A stretch of 20,608 nt of DNA, taken from Plakobranchus ocellatus (Eukaryota; Mollusca; Gastropoda; Plakobranchidae). A model generated the notes under the pieces. That model saw nothing but the letters and a program-made list of their open reading frames with translations, was not told where the DNA came from and searched no databases. Both the position numbers and the translations under genes were made by a program. The DNA is taken from the NCBI GenBank assembly GCA_019648995.1, contig BLXT01008078.1, positions 4,728-25,335 of the forward strand. The letters are read 5' to 3'. This document shows, piece after piece, positions 1 to 10,060 of this stretch; position 1 is the stretch's first letter; each line of letters starts with the position of its first letter.

Positions 1-217
1 TGTTTCTTTTTTCGGGACCGGGAAGGCAGAGGGGGAGCGGGTGGTCCGTTTAATACTTCAGATCTCAGAATCGGCCTGCATAATTTTAATTTTCTTTAGG
101 ATGCTCTTATTCATCAAATTTCCAGCCCACTTACACAAACTGGCGCTACGGGTATCCCGATGCAGACCTTTGGGACCCATAACAAGAGCAGAGGAGTGTG
201 CAGTCGCAGTCAACGAA
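1..217. other. Unassigned flank
   Basis: No gene, RNA or mobile element is recognisable here. The plus-strand open frame crossing this stretch is open only because it continues into the TAC microsatellite. Confidence 0.5.

Positions 218-298
<81 letters not shown>
218..298. repeat. (TAC)27 microsatellite
   Basis: This is 81 bases of uninterrupted TAC triplets, about 27 units, directly visible in the sequence. It is read as runs of Tyr, Thr or Leu on the plus strand and Val on the minus strand. These open frames are artefacts of the repeat and not genes. The purity suggests an actively slipping, recently expanded locus. On the plus strand the array has no G. Confidence 0.98.
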
Positions 299-302
<4 letters not shown>

Positions 303-1403
303 TTATCTATATATCTCACCTTCATCATTCAAATTAATCCAGTGATCTTGTTTGTTTTTTGTTTCTGTCATTATCATGTTTGTGGCGTCCTCGAGAGCAT
401 CATTTTGCACTAACGATATCACGTGAACATCCTTATTCTTCACTTTTGCCTTTCAATTTGGTTTATTATCTTGATGTACATGTGATTATTGTAAGAGCTT
501 TGTTTTTTATGTGATATATAGAGGATTTGCTTGGAAGCGCGATGGCTTGAAAATGTTCTCTATAAAGAAGAGAAACCTGATCTTTTTATAGCGTCGTGGC
601 AAAACACATAGGGTGGGCAGACAAGCTAGAGATCTAGGGCGGTACAAACAGTTGTAGACAGCATGTCGTGCTCGTGTTCAGAAAGATTACAAAAAAAGAA
701 CGTTTAAGATTTTCAAAATATTTAAATTATAATTACAGTAGTCTTATTAAACTGGATTTGCTTCCTTTCCTGAGAATAATGTAACTGGGATTAGATCTAG
801 GCCTACTTTTATAAATGTTTCTTTGTCCGCCCTTTAAAAAAAAAATCTCTCACTTGTGAACTGTTCTATTGGTACGTCGTGTGCTGTTATATGCTTGTAG
901 AGTGATTTGTGTTTGATTTTAAAATAAAATGAAACAAATGCCTTTACTTCAAATTCATTTTACGTTTAATAAGTGAGTGATAAGTAACTCCAATACATGT
1001 TTCTCTATTATTTGTGGATAAATGCCACATTGTAAGAAATAACTTGATTTTTTAAATAAAATCTCACACTTTCTAGAATGCCAGTGGAATGATACAGTGT
1101 GTTTGAATATTCATGAAACATGCGATGGGTGGAAATGCCTTAGGGACCGGGATGGTGTGGCTAGAATCGTATGGCCACTAATGTATCCTCCAGGTACTTG
1201 ACACGGCAGTGGTTTTTTGGCTTACATTCGTATACCATATTGGCTTTGACAGTTTTGAATTAACCTACTACACACAATAAACCGTGTTTCAATACAAATA
1301 GTCTTAGTATGACTTCAAAGATATAACGTTTGACAAAAAAAAAGTAAATAAAAATATTAGTTTTTGATGAGAATCGTTTGAGAAACGAACTAAAGTTTTA
1401 CAG
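299..1403. other. Non-coding stretch with one dispersed repeat
   Basis: AT-rich sequence with no supported gene. The only recognisable element is the dispersed repeat copy at about 600-700, listed separately. A somewhat GC-richer patch at about 1130-1230 has no open frame or family match that I recognise. Confidence 0.5.
600..700 (+). repeat. Dispersed repeat, copy A (inverted partner at 19690-19790)
   Basis: Positions 623-643 match the reverse complement of 19742-19762 exactly over 21 bases, with core AGATCTAGGGCGGT. Similarity continues at lower identity on both sides. Upstream there is a shared AAAACA block. Downstream, patches such as ACAAAC/GCAAAT, TGTCGTG/TGGCGTG and a terminal AAAAAACG-like tract align in the same order. 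A 21-base identity over 19 kb is not expected by chance, so this is a copy of an interspersed repeat family. No protein or tRNA-like promoter is visible in it. The family name is unknown to me, and the outer limits are approximate. Confidence 0.7.
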
Positions 1404-1431
1404 GGTATCATAAAGCATTAATTATGATACC
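1404..1431. repeat. 10-bp perfect inverted repeat (hairpin)
   Basis: GGTATCATAA (1404-1413) is followed after an 8-base loop by its exact reverse complement TTATGATACC (1422-1431). There is no T-run after it and no gene next to it, so no regulatory role is assigned. It could be a chance palindrome or the core of a degraded foldback element. Confidence 0.75.
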
Positions 1432-1505
1432 AGACATAAATTCAACTTTTAAAGCAAACCTGAGCCAAACTGGTTCAAACAAGTCAATATTGGCTTTTAA
1501 AGCAT

Positions 1506-1772
1506 TTAAAATTCATAAAAGATGAGTCCGCCACATCTTAGAGCAAACATGAACCGTATTGATATTAACAACGGCGGCTCGTGGGTGTGAGCATTTATTG
1601 AGCATAACTCCAACTGGCAGGAAGTCTGGGGTATAAGTAGGCCTCTAGCAGGGTTCAGGGACAGAGGCGCTGGTGGCGGTTCAGGTCCCAGTTCCTTAAT
1701 TTCTAATTTTTCTTCTAGGCTCCTTTCACAAAATGAATGCCGCAAAATATCGTCTATTGTGTTCATTACCAC
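1506..1772 (-). pseudogene. hAT-type transposase N-terminal remnant (ZMYM1/TTF-zinc-finger-like)
   Basis: The minus-strand frame contains IDDILRHSFCERSLEEKLEI followed by KELGPEPP. This resembles the segment just before the TTF-type zinc finger in ZMYM1-like hAT transposases, where an acidic start is followed by 'S.EEKL.IK.LG...P'. After the proline-rich stretch the expected 'RxYTRxF..WY..K.WLTGC' block is not in frame. A neighbouring frame reads RPTYTPDFLPVG, which suggests a frameshift near 1640-1660. No zinc-finger cysteines, dimerisation region or catalytic core follow. The remnant is about 88 codons where a full transposase has several hundred, so it is a dead 5' fragment. The first codon of the open frame is GTG, and the first ATG is two codons later. 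The assignment rests on a remembered family pattern and not on an alignment. Confidence 0.5.
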
Positions 1773-3600
1773 AAATTGTACAAATACTGTAGGTTGATGG
1801 TAAGATTGATTGACCAGTAACCTTTTGAAATCACTTTGGCCTACATTTAGAAATAATTCTCTAGATCAATACAACTGGCAAACCTTAAAAATGGAATTGA
1901 AATCTGTATTTGCATGAACAAATAGTGTAGGCCACTAAACTCTCATCTAAGACATTGAAATCAGAGTCCGCAGGCATTTAAAATAGTTTTATGATCTCTT
2001 CCTGTAGCTAAATATACTAACTCATTTGAAGATGTGTAGAAAAGGTAGCTAGGTAAAGATGTGTATTTGATTTAAAGTGAACCATTGTTTTATGAATGAC
2101 AAATGTTTTGCCTCAAGAACAGCACTTCTAGCTTGTATACTTATTTTGCAAGAAAAACTATCGCTTTTTACTGTTTCTTAATCAAACGTCTTTCTTTTTT
2201 TTAAACAGATCATTATAACAAATGAGAATACTACTGGGACAAGACTTGCTGTATGTCAATGTAGTCGAACACAAACAGTTCTAATGCTTCATTTCTAATG
2301 CTTTTGACAACGCTTGCTTTTGTCAGTTTCCTTGCTTTTGTTTTGTGTACACAATGTAGCATCCACTGGAAAACATTCAATCACCAAAATAAAAATAAAG
2401 CGAAATGTATTTGGATTGTTTCATTTGCGAAAGTTTTAATGAACGTTTCAAATGTGTCTATCAGTTGAACTCACTCTTTCCAATAAAAATCATTAAATCT
2501 TCATAAACCTACAAAATAATTAGATGCATTAAAAAGACTTTTAAAATAAACCTTATTTTAAAAAAAAAAACGTTCTCTCCAACTGTCCGGGTGCTGAACA
2601 GAATTATGTCGTTATTTTGAGAACGTAGGAAAAAAAATACCACAACAGTCAAACTGTGAATGTAAAAAAAATGAAGAGTAGTTTAAGGAACAATTTTCCA
2701 TTGTGCTAGAGTCATATGAGTCCAACTATGTATGTTTTTACAACACATTAAAATGTCGGTGATATCATTTCTGAGGTTTACATGATCAGAGGATAAAGTT
2801 GTGTAGAAAACTAGGCAAGCTTTAGATTACCGAGTGCAACGTTTTAGATTAGCTTTTTTCAAACACTTTGGGCAAAAAATTTAGTGCCTTTCACAGACCT
2901 AATTGGATGAGGGTCTACAAACCTGTTATTCCATTATAATGTAGAGAATAATCTGTAATTGACACAAGCTACCATATTATCACACTAAGGAAATCCTCTA
3001 GACGATTCATCTTGTTTAAATGTAGACGCGTTGCTCAATTTGCCACCCCTGGTATCTACATTAGCAGAGTCTCCGGGTTTATTTCATAATGAGTGGGTCG
3101 CTGGAGGAAAGTTTGCAACATATGAACTGCCGTGCAATTGTTTATTAGACACGAATTAAGATATAAGCAATGACAACAGAATCATAATATACGGGAAAGA
3201 TAAAGAAAGCAAGTGTCAAGCAGTAATATATTTATATCTAATACTGTATTTACAGAACGAATCAGTAGTAAGGCAACATGAAAACTTTCTTATTCTATCT
3301 GCTCCATTATTTTTATTGTGTCCTATAAGTACACTTATATAATACAGTGGTTTTTTTTTATTTTCTTCTTAGTTTCTTAAGCATAAAGTGTATCTCATCA
3401 ATCTAAGAGTATAAACTTACTGCATTGGCGTGGCGGAGAGGCACACTCATCACTGTAACTGTCAACCAAAAATATATTAAAAATGTTTTCCGTGTCGCTG
3501 AAACAACTATATATCTTTTAATGTCCTTTGATGGAATATTATGTTTCAAATCTTAACAACTTACTCAAAGCATGGCCGATCGATAAAAACCTGCACATAA
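1773..3600. other. Non-coding stretch
   Basis: About 1.8 kb of AT-rich sequence with no ORF above about 60 codons that looks coding, and no recognised RNA or transposon. Small features are A-runs (for example near 2561) and a short palindrome, TATAAGT-AC-ACTTATA, near 3325. The first part could hold more of the minus-strand hAT element upstream of its remnant, but I could not see conserved residues. Confidence 0.45.
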
Positions 3601-3737
3601 ACTCAACTCAAATCTTACTTTCTAATTTATAAAAATATCTTCCATTTCCCTACTTTCAAAAATACCTACTATCTTTTTTATTTATTTACCTATCTTCATA
3701 ACTTTTAAATTAATTACTCATATTTCAATATCTACTG
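3601..3737. repeat. Decayed left flank of the TTAC array
   Basis: This stretch contains a single G on the plus strand, at 3737, and is made of degenerate CTTA/TACC/TTAT units. It grades into the clean TTAC array that starts at 3738. The block 'aatatctactgacttactt' near 3727 has a close counterpart, 'aatatcttctgacttactt', near 4637 on the other side of the array. This suggests an older, larger array whose edges have mutated. Confidence 0.6.
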
Positions 3738-3758
3738 ACTTACTTACTTACTCACTTT

Positions 3759-3835
<77 letters not shown>

Positions 3836-3841
3836 CCTTAC

Positions 3842-3894
<53 letters not shown>

Positions 3895-3975
3895 CCTTAC
3901 TTACTTACTTACTTACTTAGTTACTTACTTACTTAATAACTTACTTACTTATTTGCTTACTTGCTCGCTTGCTTG

Positions 3976-4031
<56 letters not shown>

Positions 4032-4134
4032 TTTACTTACTTACTTACTAACTTACTTACATTCTTACTTACTCGCTTACATACTTACTTACTTACTAAC
4101 TTACTTACATACTTACTTTCTTTCTTACTTACTC

Positions 4135-4204
<70 letters not shown>

Positions 4205-4222
4205 CTACTTACTTACTTACTA

Positions 4223-4256
<34 letters not shown>

Positions 4257-4257
4257 C

Positions 4258-4334
<77 letters not shown>

Positions 4335-4345
4335 CCTTACTTACC

Positions 4346-4401
<56 letters not shown>

Positions 4402-4520
4402 GTTACTTGATAACTTACTTACTTACTTGCTTACTTGCTTGCTTACTTACTTACTTACTTACTTGCTTGCTTGCTTGCTTACTTAATTACTTACTTACCT
4501 ACGTATTTCCTTACTTACTT
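3738..4520. repeat. (TTAC)n tetranucleotide array, about 780 bp, with variant units
   Basis: Nearly the whole 783 bases are TTAC units (GTAA on the other strand). Interruptions are TTACCC insertions (near 3835, 3894, 4256, 4334 and 4344), TTGC clusters (3953-3976, 4427-4443, 4463-4480), and TAG/TAATAAC or GATAAC variants (3918-3940 and 4400-4414). The variant block TAG..ATAAC..TTGC..TTGC..TTGC occurs twice, about 482 bases apart. A variant ACTAAC..ACAT block repeats at about 4047 and 4093. This implies segmental duplication inside the array and not only single-unit slippage. The long Leu-Thr-Tyr open frames across it (for example 3961-4410) are repeat artefacts. Confidence 0.97.
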
Positions 4521-4765
4521 CTAATTTTATTATATACCCACTTACCTACTTAGCTGTTTATTTTCTAATTTACTTTCCTAAAAACATACCTACCTTTCTA
4601 ACTTATTGATTATTTAATTACTTATTTACTTGTTTTAATATCTTCTGACTTACTTACTGGGTAAACTCTTTGACTTCTTACTGATTATTTACTCACTTCA
4701 CTTATTTCCTTACTTAGGTATTTATCATCTTTCACTATCTTACACTCTTCATTATTTTCTTATGC
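4521..4765. repeat. Decayed right flank of the TTAC array
   Basis: G-poor sequence with scattered CTTAC, TTAC and CTTA units that mirrors the left flank. It loses this character near 4765, where ordinary sequence starts (TATGCCCGGTG). I infer that it is the mutated old edge of the same array. Confidence 0.55.
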
Positions 4766-6040
4766 CCGGTGTCCTTTTGTTGTACCATTCAATGGCAAGC
4801 TGGTAAGGTGTCATTTCGTCACATATCTATACTTCCTGATAATTAGATGTAGATGGTCGCTGATGTTGTTCCCAAATTTCTCTGATTCCAATATTTCTGA
4901 TCGTGCCCTTTTGTTATTGTGAAGATTTTTGTGATTTTAGGCGGTTAAATATTCTGGTTCTTAGAGCAGAAAACATACAAATATTGTTATAAAAAAATGA
5001 TAAACAAATAAAATAAACTAAGTGCCCTTACATCACTTTTGCTTTATATAGAAATGTTGGTTATCATTTTAAAAAATTACGAAAGAATGAACATAGCTGA
5101 ATTTGTTATTTTAAATGATGCAAAAGTATTAAGAGCATTTTTAATGCACTTAAATGGATAAAAAAATCAGGAGATCTAATTATCCTCATGTATATAAAAT
5201 CAATTCTGATTCAAATCATAATTTTTAAAACGAACGTCCAGTAGGAAGTCCTAGAATAATATATGCTTTATGTTATTTAAATATCTAAACATTTCACTCT
5301 TTGTCGTAAATTGGAAAAAAAAACCTCTAAAAAAATCATCATGTTCACAAGACAAAAACCACATAGCATTCTCATAATGTATTTTGAGCAACAGACTCTT
5401 AGATTATGCATTACAGGAGGTCAAGATCACCGACTCCAATTTTTCTTTAAATCTCGAAACAGTCTTATTTTCCCAAAGGAAACATTCTAAATGCATTTTA
5501 TAAATCATAGCACCTGGCCATTTATAAACTTTGCCACACTTTTGTGACGGATGCTAAATTATATTCAATGAAAACGGATGAAATTCAAGATGGTATGAAG
5601 TGAGAAGTAGAAAAATTGAATGCAATTTTTCAAATGAAAGCCATACAAACAGAAATTCCAATGAAATTACTTCCTGTGTTTAAGCTTTCTCAGATATATG
5701 CTTCCAACAGAAACGTTCAAACCATGCTCCTATTTTCTTCAGCAATCAAAACAAAATAATTAATTTTTGACGATTCTATGAATTTTACTTAACCCCTTGA
5801 CCATCGATATAATCGATTTTTTAAAATTAGAAGGCACAGTAAAAATGAAAAAGATTTAGTACATATGCCATTGAAATATTGCTGAGAGCCATGAATGCAT
5901 TTGTACACTGCTAGCCAGGGCAACCTTGCTTCAAGGTGCTAAATGCAAAGTAAATCAGTGTGCTGTGAATGAGCTGGTTTCTTGGACTTGAAAAAAAAAT
6001 TGCGGCTGCCCCCACCCCCCTGAACTTTGACATTTATTAA
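4766..6040. other. Non-coding stretch with one short open frame
   Basis: AT-rich sequence with no recognised gene. A 38-codon stop-to-stop plus-strand frame at 5875-5991 (including CICTLLARATLLQGAKC) is richer in GC than its surroundings and lies just upstream of the open frame at 6041. It may be decayed coding sequence, but no family is recognised. A C-rich patch, CCCCCACCCCCC, lies near 6009-6020. Confidence 0.4.
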
Positions 6041-6364
6041 GGAACAAATCGGTTGAAGTACAAACTCAATAATCAAACATTCAGTGGAAATCCTCAGCCA
6101 CACTCAGCAGTTTTACGCTCTCCAAAAAAAAAAAACTCCAAGAGATACACGCTGATGCAAAGGATCAGAAAATCATTTGCAGTCAGTGCCAATACACATA
6201 AACCGAGCGTTGCTGAACTTGAGAGGTCAGGGTTTGATAAAGATCAAAAGCAGGATCTCAAGGACCTCTACACCCAGCTGTTAGTTCCTATGCCTTCATC
6301 GACCATTGTTTCGAAACCTAAAACCAAAACCTTGGATGCATTTTTAACAGGTTTATATCTATAA
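6041..6364 (+). CDS. Unrecognised 107-codon open frame (possible exon or transposon relic)
   Basis: The frame is open from just after a TAA at 6038-6040 to a TAA at 6362-6364. It has no ATG near the start; the first Met is at codon 39. If it is real it would be an internal or terminal exon or a fragment. The predicted peptide is basic in its first half (PKKKNSKRYTLMQRIRKSF). Its second half is mixed and charged (AELERSGFDKDQKQDLKDLY), then VPMPSSTIVSKPKTKTLDAF. The composition is not low-complexity, and the frame is more GC-rich than the surrounding DNA, which is what a protein-derived stretch would look like. The sequence just upstream has only a weak pyrimidine tract, so a splice acceptor at 6040-6041 is not convincing. 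I recognise no domain. The alternatives are a fossil transposon ORF or a chance open frame. Confidence 0.35.
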   Translation, partial: GTNRLKYKLNNQTFSGNPQPHSAVLRSPKKKNSKRYTLMQRIRKSFAVSANTHKPSVAELERSGFDKDQKQDLKDLYTQLLVPMPSSTIVSKPKTKTLDAFLTGLYL

Positions 6365-7476
6365 CATCTTAGCAAATAAAATAGATCCGGTTATGTACAT
6401 GTAACGTTTCCCTAGAATAGTCTTTCTGAAGGTATCCATCTTATGACCAGAAGTATTGAAATTGGTAGGATGACAACATCCTAATTGTTATAGCCATGCA
6501 TAAAAATTCACAAAGAGTTTGGTGGAAGTTCTGGATTTATACTTAACTTGTTCTTTAAGATCGGCCTCCCACAATTTTTCTTTTTATTTATGTTCCCTAC
6601 AGCTAGAAATTTTTGTCCCCCGATCTTTCAATACCATTATCACTTAAATGTAGACACGTCTATTGCTGGTTGAATGGCTTTTTGCGAAATAACACATGGC
6701 TGAAATTTAAGTTTCCTGCTAAGAATAAATACCTCTAACTTATTATGTAAGATATATGGTACCAACCTATGTTCGCCTAGCTTATTCCCCCTCATTAAAA
6801 ATATTGGTTTCAATTGTATGAGCTTTTAAGCAATTTGAGATATATTTGATGTTATGGCCTTTGTAAGAAAAGTCACAATTTAAAAATAAGATTCTTACTC
6901 AAAATGTTTGATGCGATGAAATGTTGCAGCGTCGTTGTTTGGAGCGTGTGCTATTACGATTCTTCCATTTCTTTTGTCTGTATTTTTCGAATCTATTGTT
7001 TTACACAGTCGACAAATTCGCCAAATAATCACTCTTCAGTTTGTTTCTTTAACCTGATCATGTGTTGAAAGTTTAATATTATAAGTTTCAGTTCTATTTG
7101 CATGATAGCCTGGGTGTCTTTTTCTTGATTGAACCCACAGCAAAATATCAATACAGATATTCAAACAGATAGTGAGTCTTTTTTCGAATATTCATAACAA
7201 TGGTCATCTACAGAAGTTGATAAATACTCAAAATAGAGGCAAATAAGAACGACTTCCATACTAGATATTAAAAAACCTAATGCAAGCAACACTATACTAG
7301 TTTTAGTCTATGTAGATTTATAAAAAAAAGGAAAGCCAGTTCTACTTCAGTTTGTGTATGTCAACTTAAATTACACAGCTGTGGAAAACAAATAGATTTT
7401 TTTAGAGATGCGACACTCCTTCGGATAAAATTTAATTTCCAGAGGATGGTAACAAAATTTACGGCCTAGTCTTTAA
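6365..7476. other. Non-coding stretch
   Basis: About 1.1 kb of AT-rich sequence with no recognised gene or RNA. The last part (about 7320-7476) lies just upstream of the LINE remnant and may be more of the same element, but I could not identify conserved reverse-transcriptase residues in it. Confidence 0.4.
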
Positions 7477-8100
7477 AAAAGTCTACGCATGCAAAAAGCT
7501 GTTACTAAATATACGACCCTTAGGTTTCTAACTTATGGTTTGGAAAAGGTGGAAAATGCTTTTGCACGAAAAATAAAAAGATTTATCATGTGTTTCACTA
7601 CGTAACCATAAAAGTGATGTTTTAACACTATTACTGACAATACCTTTTGTTCAATATATTTCTGCTAGAAATATAATCAAAAAAAGGTCCAAAGCGAATG
7701 AATTTTTCGCATTCCTGAAAAGTGACCATTTTAAGACAATGCTCTATGGCTTCCTAGCCTCAAATTATAATTTCTCAATTTCTCAGTTATATGATTCTAA
7801 AATTCTTAGTTTAGAGCTTAAAGTCAATGTAAGCGGAATGTAAAAAATCGTTTGTTTTTTCATACTTTTTTAATGGCTCTAAAGGAATGGCATATTTTAT
7901 TCACAGGTTGTAAGACCACGTGTCGTAAAGCTGTTAATCTTACTTCATATGTCCGGGGAAAGGTTTATTGTACTGTTCACGTTATAATTGACTCCACCTG
8001 TACATGCATCATTGATAATTATTGTGAAGCGCTTATTTGTGTGTTCGTTTTATTTACCACGTTTAAGCCTTTTGGTGTCCAATAAAGCTGGCTTGTCAAT
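7477..8100 (+). pseudogene. LINE retrotransposon 3' remnant (region after the reverse transcriptase, plus 3' UTR)
   Basis: Two overlapping plus-strand frames carry the coding signal. Frame one (7477-7597) has RFLTYGLEKVENAFARKIKR. This resembles the 'L.YG.E......hE....RK.LR' motif seen after the RT domain in several animal non-LTR elements. A different frame, at about 7480-7525, reads ACKKLLLNIRPLGF, which fits the preceding '..A....+RpLG' block. Frame two (7577-7843) continues for 88 codons with LRNHKSDVLTLLLTIPF, then RNIIKKRSKANEFF, then a TAA after SGM. Its position matches the 'RTHxxLLPLL..IP.......R..KFF' block of such elements. At least one frameshift and a deletion of the W-containing spacer mark it as dead. 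An AATAAA at 8081-8086 may be the element's own polyadenylation signal. The clade (RTE-, I- or CR1-like) is not resolved. Confidence 0.45.
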
Positions 8101-9322
8101 AAGACCAGAGACTTAAGGATGAAATCAGTAAAATTAGTCACTGCTTCAATGACATGAGAATTATGCAAAAGTCTTGCGTATTCAGAGGTGGATCTCTTAA
8201 TTACCAATACTCAGTAGCTATCGCCTTTGGCACAATGTATTGTTTTTTCTTTTTCTTCTTTTTTAATATTAGATCATAACGTACCCAATTACTGTCATAT
8301 AATAATTTTGCATTCAACAAAGGTCATAATTATATGGAAACATATCAAGTGTCAGGTAATTTTTAAGGTTAAGAGTGTAATAATTTCAGAGAAGAAAACG
8401 TCTGTCCGCAAATAGAACAAAGCTGTATTGTAATTTTATTCTGTTCTTTTTCGGCTTCAAAACCACAAAGTGCAAAATTGCAAATGCCTTTACATCCATA
8501 TAAAACACCAGCCCTCTAAAATTTCGAATGGTTCGCGTTGAAAACTACATAAAATGTCGATAGAATCTTTTTAACCTCACCCTTCGATATGGTCTGAGGG
8601 TTCGCCAGCCAGTATACAAGCAACGGCCCGAGTTGACGATGGTTTTGGCGTGCTTTCTTCACTGAAACATCTCACTTGACACTAAGAGATGTTTTCCGTG
8701 CATTTCCCTGAGTGCAATGTAAGTGATGTCGATACATTTTCAAAACTTGCATAAACAACTGCAATATAAAGCCATGAGTTACTGATGATCCTGATAGAGA
8801 GTGTTTTTTGTTTTGTTTTTTCAATATAATATTCCTGAAATTTTAAATTTAAATATACACCACGTACACGACACTATGGAAGACAATAATATAATAAATT
8901 AGCATGTGAATATTTCTTTTAAAGTTTTGACGCCTACGTTTCCTTGACGAAAGAAAATAAAGAAGAAATCAATAATAGAATACGTTGCAAAATAACAAAA
9001 ATTTCGCCCTGTCATGACAGTGACAATCTCAGTGCGCCTCCTCCAATATTTATGAGACTAAATACAAAGTACACTGAAATAAATGTGTCCATTCACTTTT
9101 GTTTACCGTGCAATGCATTAAGATATTTGGACTTTTTTGTTTATGAGGATGTATTTAGATTAGTATAAGCAATTGTGTGGAAGTTAAATTATTTGGATAA
9201 AGGCTTGACAAGAGAGCTAATAGTATGAATGAATTCAGAAGAGGGTTATTGCAAACTTTGAAACAAATAAAATAATAGTAAAAAAAGCTAAAACGTCAAT
9301 AATGTCAGTTTGAAGAAATTTG
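8101..9322. other. Non-coding stretch
   Basis: No supported gene. Short open frames here (such as 8227-8415 and 8944-9168) have no recognisable motifs and the composition of random AT-rich DNA. A GC-richer patch at 8570-8680 remains unexplained. Confidence 0.45.
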
Positions 9323-9901
9323 AAATGGAAAGCCACAGAAGCAGATAACATATTAATGTAAATAATTACGGCAGTAGGAACAGATCTGACGACGTAGGTC
9401 TTATTGAATTTTATAAGTGACAGAAGTACAATCCGAGAGGATCTTTAAAATCTGATTTAAAGGACTTCTAAGGAACTAGTGGAAATAGAATGTGAACTTC
9501 ACAGAACAATTTTAGAGTCATTTCCCAAAAGTTTTGCGAATATTTTTAATTGTTGAGAAACTTGAATAGCTGTTTCATATGCTAAAAAAATTATACATTG
9601 ATGGTAATGATAATAGAGCTATTAGAAATCCATAATGGTGTCGAACAGCATCTATGAGAGTTGAAAGTAACATAGTGATTTCAAATCTATCAAAAGAGGT
9701 GTGAGAAAGGGGTGTAAAATGATCTTTTGAACCCTATAGTGATATAAACTTAAAGAACCAAGAGATATATCAGGCTTACAAGTAAATGGATGTGATTAAA
9801 GAAGGACTTGTCTCCTATCTTTGGATGAGAAAAAAATTAATTGCACAGTCAATTTTAAGATATCATCTGATCCGAAATGCAATGTCATAAGCAAAGATTA
9901 A
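9323..9901 (+). pseudogene. Heavily mutated LINE reverse-transcriptase fossil
   Basis: Collinear but frame-broken matches to the RT of a common animal LINE family can be read by eye. At 9323-9394, KWKATEADNILM then, after a stop, IITAVGTDLTT corresponds to the 'KATGxDnIPxEiiKaxGxdLt' segment. At 9591-9686, YIDGNDNRAIRN, a stop, then TASMRVESN corresponds to 'LDIDGkDiRvIrNLYWxQtAsvRVe'. At 9689-9796, IKRGVRKGCKM and, further on, DISGLQVNG corresponds to 'IKRGVRQGCxLSPxLFN...GxxVNG'. At 9845-9901, a VISK-like segment fits the 'KTevMviSK' position. The three best blocks use at least two frames and contain several stops. The catalytic YADD box and the AFD motif are not intact. The relic may extend to about 10060. 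Confidence 0.65.
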
Positions 9902-10060
9902 CAAATCAAACAAATTACAAAATAGTGAGGGTGTGAGAATAAAGAAGGAAACTGAGAAAAAACTGGAAACAAAAGAGATGTGTTTAATCTGAAAAAAATG
10001 ATGACCATCATGGACAGAAATAGTCCAGTGAATCGGCACTGAAAGAAACGAAACTTCAGC

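Noticed and set aside
41..413. Open frames with poly-Tyr, poly-Leu, poly-Thr and poly-Val runs
   Set aside because: They are translations of the TAC microsatellite in different frames and have no conserved flanking protein.
3961..4410. 149-codon Leu-Thr-Tyr repeat protein
   Set aside because: It is a TTAC array translated; all frames are open because the unit has no stop in that frame.
3738..4520. Telomere-like or CRISPR-like array because of TTACCC and regular spacing
   Set aside because: The unit is a 4-base TTAC repeat; TTACCC appears only as scattered variants, and there are no unique spacers.
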